A stretch of 64,000 nucleotides of DNA from Combretum micranthum (Eukaryota > Streptophyta > Magnoliopsida > Myrtales > Combretaceae): assembly GCA_024138025.1 (NCBI GenBank), contig JAMXBD010000396.1:705501-769500 (forward strand). Direction: 5' to 3'. This document shows, piece after piece, positions 56,251 to 64,000 of the stretch. A program made the position numbers and the translations under genes. Below the pieces are notes generated by a model, which searched no databases, was not told the origin of the DNA, and saw only the letters and a list, made by a program, of their open reading frames with translations. Numbering within the stretch: the stretch's first letter is position 1; each line of letters begins with the position of its first letter.

Positions 56251-57466
56251 GAGAAGCTTTGGTTTGACTTAACACTTCTTTCTCATTTTTCAAAGCTCTG
56301 TTTTCTGCATCTAACTTTGAAATCTTTACATCAGCCTTTTTAAGTGCCTTTAAAAGCTTTTTCATTTCAAGATATATATCACTATCAAGCATATCAGATT
56401 CGGATTCTGAGTTTACCTCTGATGTAGCCATAAAACACAAATTGGCTTCTTCTTCGTCTTCGCTTGTAGCTTCTGAATCAGGTTCTGATTCGTCCAAGTC
56501 ACTCCAAGTCGCCATCATAGCTTGACTTTTCTTTTTGAATTTCTTCATTTTCTTCTTTAAAACTGGACATTCATACTTGATGTGCCCTGGTTTTTTACAT
56601 TCGTAGCACACAACTTCTTTCTTTTCTTTCTTTTCTTCTTTTTCTTTGAAACTGCTTCCTGCATCAAATTTATTAGTTCTATTGTAATTTTTGAATTTTT
56701 TACCTTTATTCATCTTCATAAATTTGCTGAATCTTCTAGCTAACATATTGAAGTTCTCGTTGTTATCGTCCTCGTCAGAATCAGATTCAACAGTCTGTTT
56801 TGCCTTGAACGCTATTGCTTTGGAATTAACTTCTGGTTCCTCTGTAGTATCAAGGTGAGATTCATATGCCATTAATTTCTCTCTTAATTGACTTAATGTC
56901 AGCTTGTTCAAATCTTGGGCTTCCTCGATCGCAGTCTTCTTTGCGTCCCACGTCTTGGGCAGTATTCGAAGCATCTTCCTAACAAGATCTGATTCATCTA
57001 ATTTCTTTCCAAGAGAAGTTAACTCATTAGTAATAGCAGTAAATCGGTTAAATGCATCTTTTATTTTCTCATCTGATTTTATTTTAAACAATTCATATCG
57101 TTGAAGTAACGTGTTTATCTTAGTTTCCTTAATTGTATCTGTTCCTTCATATGTGTTTGAAAGAGTTTCCCATATTTCTTTTGCTGTTTCACATGAGGAA
57201 ATCAAATAAAATTCAGAAGGAGCAATTGTTGTGAGTAAGATATTCTTAGCCTTGTTGTTCTTCTCAATCAACTTCAGCTCGTCATCAGTGAACCCAGCTT
57301 CATCTGACATTGTTACTGGATTATCTCCGAACGCAATCACCTGCCATGAAGCATAATCATTAGCTTTGATATATGTAGACATGCGCATTTTCCAATAGAG
57401 ATAATTAGTTCCATCAAAGTATGGAGCTCTATTAATTGCTATGTTATTTTCAGCCATTTGGATCAC
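56243..57466 (-). pseudogene. Copia gag N-terminal part with first zinc knuckle
   Basis: 407 open residues. The start carries YFDGTNYLYWKMRMSTYI, typical of the copia gag N-terminus. It is followed by the helical core of the UBN2-type gag (EIWETLSNTYEG, then LRILPKTWDAK) and one CCHC knuckle CYECKKPGHIKYEC near residue 288. The end is acidic and then coiled-coil-like. The product would package the element's RNA. It is the most intact ORF of the element and stops through a frameshift near 56250. Confidence 0.85.
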
Positions 57467-57485
57467 TCAAATAAGGATGAGCACT

Positions 57486-57497
57486 GCTCTGATACCA
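57486..57497 (-). promoter_or_regulatory. Primer binding site (initiator tRNA-Met) of the copia element
   Basis: The minus strand reads TGGTATCAGAGC, the standard 12-base complement to the 3' end of plant initiator tRNA-Met. It fixes the position where the 5' LTR should end, at 57500. Confidence 0.9.
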
Positions 57498-57512
57498 ATT
57501 GTTGGTCTCAAG

Positions 57513-60500
57513 TTTAAAATTTCAAATCAATTTCAAATTTAGTGTTATACTATCTTCACTTCATTTGTTTATAATTTTGCTTATGACAATAATATGAATT
57601 AGCTAGGATTAGAATAATTTGATCACACACGGTTGTTAAATCCCTAAATAGATCATTTACGGTATCCCATTGTTAGCTTAGAGACTTTATAAGTCCTAGA
57701 ATCTCTGAAAAATGGAAACAAAAAATGGTATTAGAATAATCTTTAGGGTATTTTATGATGTATCTAAAACTAATTACTTAGATTGATGATAATATAGGAT
57801 CCGGTTGGTATCTGGTAGATATTTTTTAAAAACTTTTTTTAACAAATTGTATGTCAAGAAATATATATTATAATATATATATGGTAATTCTCATAAAAAC
57901 ATCAAATAGACCAAATACATATAAAATATAATTACAAATCAAGCATCTTTATACATAAAGTTTAGATACTGAGACTGATACATATGAGGAAGAGACAATT
58001 CCAACGGACCCATAGATATAATTTGACACAATTTAAGATGACTGAAAATGTTTTGAATAGGTGGATTTCGTATCAATATATCGAAAATAAAAAATAAAAT
58101 CTTTTTTTTTCTTCAGCTGATTCAGGTATTAATCATACTGTATTATGGACTTTAATTGCCTTCCGTACTCTTTCCAAAAGCCATTGGAAAATGCTTTCTC
58201 CGAATTTGGATTCCGAAAGAAACATGTGAATATAAGTTCAAGAATTTGACATAAACAACTTTCTTTCCTGCATGGTATAGCTCCCACTTCTTTCCACATT
58301 TTTGTTTTGGAGTGAAATTTCAAAGCAAGCACCGTCACTCAGGCCTACTTTTATTATTGTATTAAGATTAGGTGAAATTATATTGTCCCATCATTAATTT
58401 TGATAGGATTAGTCTTGTCGACTATTTAATGATTCACATCATACTCAATCATTAATTTGGATGATTAACTAGATGGGACCGTCAATGGGACTGTAGAAAC
58501 TCCCTAAACCTAATAAATCTGAATCATAATTAATCAAAGCAATCCAATTAATAATTGATAGATTGATATATAGTTATGGTAGATGTGTCTATGCATGCCT
58601 TTTTATTATCCACTTCAAGGAAAGAAAAAAAAGTTTTCCTAATCATTTTGCTATCTCTTTTAACACAAAAAGAATGATTTACATAGAGATTTATATAACA
58701 CATATGCATTATCTAGAGACATTTAGCACATATCTCAAGAAAACACATAGCTAGATCTTTTTTTCTTTTTCCATTTTATTGAATTATTTTCATGCTCAAA
58801 ATATGATTTTGAGGCAGAGCTACGATAAACTAAACATTAAGTTACATGAACATTCTTTAAAATTTTTAAAATTGCAGGGACTTCCTCTTTCTTAAAAGGT
58901 CAACATGTAAATCCCTAAAAAAAAAAGGTTTTTAGAAGGTTTAAGTGGTGATTTTTTAAAAAGTAAAAAGTGTTCATATAATTTAAATATATTAAATCTA
59001 GATTTTAGAGAGTTAGGCACTGAATTTTTAAAAAGTAATAAATCTATGCAATTTTAAATTTTTTTTGAAGTATTCATATAATTTACCCTAAAAAAAAATT
59101 ATATTCTTAGAGTTAGAAGGCTAGTAAGAAACTAAAACGCACCTTTGGAACCGATTGGAATCGGCTTTAGAATGTCAACCGGTCCACCGTTTTAATGGTC
59201 ATATTCTCCGACCATGTGGAAAGCGATGCTATGTAAACATGTCTTTTTTCTTTTCATTTTGCCTCCATACGCGGATAGACCATCGGGGTGGTGTGGCTTC
59301 TGGATGCTTGCGGACAAAAGTCGGGTCACGATTGGGTAGCTGGACTGGAGTCTTCAAGGTGTCTCTCATTGATAATTACAGTCTTAATTGATAGCATCAT
59401 TAGCATTAACATGTACAAATATCAAGTACAGTTAAATGGAGTATCTTAACATATTTCTTGTTGAGGATTTATAGTAAATAATTTTTTTTTTTTTATCATT
59501 GATATTCATTCTAGTTGGATGATTGGTGTTAAGATAGTGTTTGATTATATAATTTATCATGTTACTAAAATGGATAAAAATTATTGTATCATTCTGTTAG
59601 GTATCAAGACAAATAGAGAGTCAAACCCTAAAGACTAGCTTATTAGGTAGAAAAACATTCTAAGCTTAAGTATCTTTTCATAATTTCTCATGGGATCGAT
59701 GTAGGATCGTAATATTTACCACCTCTTTAGAAGCCGATGTTCTCGATGGTCCGCTCTCGCTAGATGACTGCACTCTAGTCCTTTTCTAGCTAGCTCTTTT
59801 CCACGTTGCCCATTCCGTTAGCACCAGTCTCTCAACGAGAGCACCAAGTATTAGATACCAAACACAAAGGGAGAGCCTAACCCAAAAGATTAGCCTTTTA
59901 AGTTGGAGAACTCTCTAGGCTTTAAGTATCACCCCATAATTTCTCATGAAATCGATGTGAAATTGTAACACATATTTGGTTCACAAAATATATTTTGAAT
60001 TGAATAAATACCTCTCTATGATAAAACTTAAAATTTGTCTCTTCTATTTCATGATATAAAAATTATAATTACAAAAAAAAAAATAAAGCATCTTAATAAA
60101 AATATTGTCCAGTGTTATTCACTACTATACATTCTAAATATTATGCAAGAGAATTTTCAATCCAACACTTTTTGTATCGTATTGTTTAATGATTTTTTCC
60201 TGTCCGAATCTTATAATCAAATGCTATATAAGTACTAAACCATTAGTGATGGTACTTTTAAAAAAGAAAGTAAATACATTAAAAAGAAAAGGTATATATC
60301 TATGGCATATATGACATAACTAACAGATTTATTTTTATTGGGATTAAAATAATGAATTAATGTTCTCTATCTCAATCGACACAACGTAATTATATAAAAG
60401 AATTGGATCATGTTGGATACGGTCATGTAAGTGGACAGTCTAGTCAAACCCTTGGCAATATAGTACTTCCGTGTTGGTAATCGCTGCCAAAGCAAAGTAG

Positions 60501-62572
60501 CAACATGAGATTTTGAATTTTTTTTGGTAAAAACACAATCACATGGGTTGTTATAAGATTTGAGATTTTGTGTTTCTTGATAAGTTGGAATCTAATCTAT
60601 TGTACGTGCTTACATTATTGTACTATTTTAGAAAATATTTAATGTTTAGAAACTGTGTTGCTTTACTATAGTTTTGAAATTTGGGTGTTTTATTTTAAAA
60701 AATAAAAAAATGAGATCAAACATACATTAATTATTATGTGTTTTTTTAAAGAGTAAATCACATCAAATGTATGAATCCATGAGGGTAACTTCATTTAACT
60801 TTGAAGTAATGAAAAAAAAAAAAAAATCAACATTTAAAAGTCAATTAATTTAATATATCAATATTTTGAATGGTTAAATAATGAAACCTTTCATAAAGTA
60901 AGTCAAATAATATATTCATAATTGATCGTTAAGAAAAATTAAGAAAAGTTAATTAAAAATCAATTTAAATATTGATACCTTAAGTCATTTTTGTCAAAAG
61001 TTAATACCTTCTTTTATTCACTTTACAAAAATATGAATTCTTTTTAACTATTAGAAGTGTTGATATCCTAAATAAATTTATTCGTAAATGTTTTTATATT
61101 TTGATATAATTTAATCTTTAATTTAATATAAATTTGGTTCGGTTTGTTGGAGTGTACATGATGGCTCAAGCTCCAAAATTGTGATATTTTGATTTGCATG
61201 AGCATTTTAATTAATAAGACAAGTGCTTATGGATTTTTACAAATGTTTTTTGCTTGAAGTCTTGAATCAAAATTTCTTAGATAAATAGAGAGCATGCGAA
61301 TTAATGACAAGGTAGTTGTGGCTAAAAATTTCAAAATACCATGTTATCTAAAAATTGCAATGATTGGACATGAGGATTGAGGAAACATAAAGGAAAGGAA
61401 TAATACAAGGATAGAGCCAAGTCGCTAATTCATGGAGCTAAATTATTATCACTTTTTAGATGAAAGTCATCCAAGCCACATGTGAGGATATTTAATCCAA
61501 TACTTCACTTGACTTGATGAAAGAGAGAGCGCTTGTAAACGCCTTATTATTTTCTTGATATGTATAGAGCTAAATCGTGAATTCTTCTCGATAAAGGGCA
61601 ATTACTGTTAGAGTAAGCTATTCCTTTTTGGTTTTTAACATCTATAGTGTAATTAATAAATTTTGTTTTATCATTCATCACTTTTATCTTATGAAGTTTT
61701 GTCCAATAATTAAAGAGTCCTACTCTCTAATACCATATACACTTCATTTGGTTTATGACATTTCAATTTGTTTCGTTCAGTTTTTCAGGATTAAGACATT
61801 CGCTTATCAATTGCTACATAAGGAAATTAACAATTTAATTATTATATACTATCATTTTGCATAATTTTGTGTTACTTTTCTAATGTACAAAGTTTCTTAA
61901 ATATTAATAAGTCTAACTTACATTGCAAGAATATAGCCACTTCTTTAATGCAACAAATTATGAGCGATTAACTTTTTTGGGAGTAGTCTCCTATCTTTTA
62001 CACTGATTTTTTTTTTGTTTTAATTTTTTAGTTGTAAACAGACTTTCCTATATGTAATATTTTTATACCTAATTGGCAAAGTAGAAATTTCATTCAGTAA
62101 TTTTGAATATCGTAGATTACATTGTATAGTCTTATTTTATTTTTACACACGCAACATATCATGATCTAGGATACTTACTAGCATACTTTAGATCATAGAC
62201 ACTTATTATCATACCTCTACAGTAGTAAGCAAGTCTAAACTTACTTGAAAGATCCTTCATAATGAGTTTATTGAAATGTGAATAAGCTATACAATAGGAA
62301 ATGATGAACGGTAAAACAAATTAGCGCACGAGCACATATCGATGAGCTTAGTCACGCATGCGATGATGAATCTTCAATTCCTTTAATATCAATAGCTTGA
62401 AAACATGAACTAAATTTCTAGATTCCTTAATCTATATATTTGAATATTCATCCTTATATTTGATAAATTGTCTAACATTGCCTACGTAAAAAGGAACACA
62501 TAGTACAACAAATCTAATTATGTCCGCAATACTATTTTTTTTCCATCTTTTCAAGGAAAGCAACATAATTTC
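57513..62572. other. Intergenic DNA, no gene seen
   Basis: No ORF shows a known domain. Short ORFs such as 59155-59391 and 58129-58338 are unsupported. It contains the direct repeat at 59595-59970, described separately. Confidence 0.5.
59595..59970. repeat. Direct repeat of about 120 bp, possibly a tiny LTR element
   Basis: Copy 1 (59595-59714, starts TGTTAGGTATCAAGAC) and copy 2 (59849-59970, starts TATTAGATACCAAACAC, ends ATTGTAACA) share GAGAGTC(A)AACCCTAAAGACTAGCTT-type words and CATAATTTCTCATG..ATCGATGT. A less AT-rich 134-bp spacer (GCTCTCGCTAGATGAC and on) separates them. TG..CA-type ends suggest a very small LTR element, but I see no primer site. Confidence 0.45.
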
Positions 62573-63013
62573 TGTTATAAAACAAAAGGCGTTATCAAAC
62601 GATAATAGCAAGCGTAAAAGTAAAGAACACACATAGATTTTACATGGAAACCCTTTCAAAAAAAACCACAGGCAGAGGCGAGAGATGAATCAAACTATAT
62701 CAAAGTAGGAGTACAAGGATTTGAGAGGATACAAATGAAAAGCTCTCAAAACTCTTAAAGAAAATTTTTTGTGTGTTTGATATGTTGTATATAGAAACCC
62801 TAGAAACAACACACATCTATATATATGTGCATAAGGATAACCGACATAACGACCTAAATTATAACACTTAATTATGTAATGAATGAATAATAAAGGCCTG
62901 AATTATGACCGTTAAATATATAATGAATGAATAATAAATGTATAGTTAAATATTCATTCATTAACATTTAACTACGGGAGTCAGTTATAGAAATCGGGTC
63001 ACTAACTCCAACA
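62573..63013 (-). repeat. 3' LTR of a Tork-like copia element
   Basis: On the plus strand it begins TGTTATAAAACAAAAGG and ends GTCACTAACTCCAACA; a polypurine tract (GGTGGAGAT on the minus strand) abuts the right end. Length 441 bp. The left flank ATTTC (62568-62572) is the candidate target duplication; the partner lies outside the window. Confidence 0.65.
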
Positions 63014-63165
63014 ATCTCCACCTTGACACGAATTCTGGAGTAACAAACACAAAATTCAGAATCAAATAGTAGAAACTCCAATCTTCAACTTTGAAACCAA
63101 AAAGTATTCTCCAAACTTTGATAAACACTACTCCACCTCTTCCACAAATTCTACAAAGGAAACAA

Positions 63166-64000
63166 TCAGCAACTGACACTTAGCAAGTTCAAGCAATGCT
63201 CAAACTTTGCTATCGGAAGTGTCTTTGTCAGCATATCTGCAGGGTTGTCATGAGTACTCACTTTGTTTACAATGATATCTCCTCGAGCAACTATATCATG
63301 TACAAAGTGATATCGAACGTCGATGTGTTTTGTTCTTTCATGGAACATTTGATCCTTAGTCAGAAAAATCGCACTTTGACTATCACAAAGTACTGTAGAT
63401 ATCTTCAAATCACTAAGCTCAGCAAACAACCCTTTCAACTATGTAGCCTCTTTAATCACCTCTGTAATAGCCATGTATTCAACCTCTGTAGTGGATAGAG
63501 CAATAGTAGCTTGTAAGGTGGTTTTCCAACTAATAGCACAACCACCAAGAGAGAAAATACTCAGTAATAGATCTTCTTTTGTCCAAGTCCCCAGTGAAAT
63601 CAAAATCAACAAACCCAATGACCCCATCTCTAGTTCTCCCAAAATATAGACAAACATTGGTAGTTCCTCTTAAGTATCCGACTAGACTGCTTTCCAATGT
63701 TCCTTGCCAGGATTCACTATATACCTACTGACAATACTTACAGCATATGCCAAATTTGGACGTGTACATATCATAGCATACATAAGAGATCCTACTGCAA
63801 TAGAGTAAGGGACCTTTGGCATATAATCAATTTCATCTTCTGACTGTGGAGACTTGGCAAACGACAGTCTGAAATGACCTACTAAAGGGGTACTTACAGG
63901 TTTAACACCTATCATATTGAACCTGGAAAGTATCTTCTCAATATATCATTTCTAACTCAGATGTAATACAGTTGCTTTTCTATCTCATGAAATTACCATA
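63166..64000 (-). pseudogene. Tork-like copia reverse transcriptase/RNase H, partial and broken
   Basis: It runs in from the right edge. From right to left it has YIEKILSRFNM near 63930, then MIGVKPVSTPLVGHF, GSLMYAMICTRPNLAYAVS and the usual PGKEHWKAV. A frameshifted stretch follows, then CAISWKTTLQATIALSTTEVEY, and finally [19 protein letters not shown], the [10 protein letters not shown] motif and [17 protein letters not shown], which is characteristic of Tork-type RNase H ends. At least two frameshifts and a stop make it non-functional. It is a different lineage from the SIRE-type copy at 48578-57512. Confidence 0.8.

Larger units (their letters stand above)
48578..57512 (-). mobile_element. 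Ty1/copia retrotransposon, SIRE/Maximus-type, degenerate
   Basis: In transcription order (right to left) it has the primer site (57497-57486), gag with two zinc knuckles, protease, integrase, reverse transcriptase, RNase H, an extra ORF region (52309-50386), the polypurine tract (50208-50195) and a 3' LTR (50194-48578). An extra ORF between RNase H and the 3' LTR, a LTR above 1.5 kb and a double zinc knuckle are hallmarks of the SIRE/Maximus lineage. The expected 5' LTR is missing: only TGTTGGTCTCAAG (57500-57512) resembles the LTR terminus TGTTGGTCCCAAA. About ten frameshifts or stops are visible, so the copy is dead. Confidence 0.85.

Noticed and set aside
57500..59100. Intact 5' LTR of the SIRE-type element
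   Set aside because: After a dozen matching bases no similarity to the 48578-50194 LTR could be found by eye.

Overview
The window is nuclear DNA from a flowering plant, most likely a eudicot. It is AT-rich, contains three recognisable plant host genes, and is otherwise dominated by plant-type transposable elements at many stages of decay. I cannot name the species. I see no bacterial, organellar or viral genes, no tRNA or rRNA genes and no CRISPR array.

Host genes. (1) 10253-12142 (+) is an intact, intronless 629-residue PLS/E-class pentatricopeptide repeat protein, probably an organellar RNA-binding factor. (2) 35177-36607 (-) is a four-exon gene for a small type I membrane protein with a signal peptide, three cysteine-rich EGF-like modules and one membrane helix. 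Its reading frame is broken by one base in a GGGG run in exon 2. (3) 47475-47957 (-) is an intact, intronless 160-residue RING-H2 E3 ligase closely resembling BRH1 (brassinosteroid-responsive RING-H2), with a TATA motif and a G-box upstream.

Layout of the repeats. 4596-9960 is a decayed Ty3/gypsy element (LTR, degenerate primer site, gag). A 3.35 kb LTR-like element (5934-9285) is inserted in its gag with a perfect GATCT target duplication. A related, 5'-truncated LTR-like element lies at 15674-19179. A third, diverged one (20890-24685, duplication GTTAA) sits inside an older hAT-like repeat. 25786-31640 is a degenerate tandem array with a period near 168 bp, interrupted by a 1.3 kb hAT-like element (27022-28332, 8-bp duplication CTTTTTTA) and by a palindromic cluster of three young inverted-repeat elements (30515-31234). 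Next come a 1.5 kb MULE-like fold-back (31855-33329), a small fold-back (34441-34803), two opposed hAT copies (37489-38362 and 39821-40652, the second nested in another hAT element at 39393-40783) and a TRIM-like miniature retrotransposon (41557-42137).

The largest element is a Ty1/copia retrotransposon on the minus strand (48578-about 57512) with SIRE/Maximus-type architecture: a 1.6 kb 3' LTR, two gag zinc knuckles, and an extra env-position ORF between RNase H and the 3' LTR. It carries about ten frameshifts or stops and has no recognisable 5' LTR beyond a dozen bases. A second copia element (Tork-like) enters from the right edge at 62573-64000.

The host genes are unrelated and form no pathway. 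The main interest is the nesting order of the mobile elements, the nucleosome-length tandem array, the env-position ORF and the one-base break in the EGF-like gene. Coordinates of repeat ends, spacings and target duplications were read by eye; family assignments rest on motif and structure, not on database searches.
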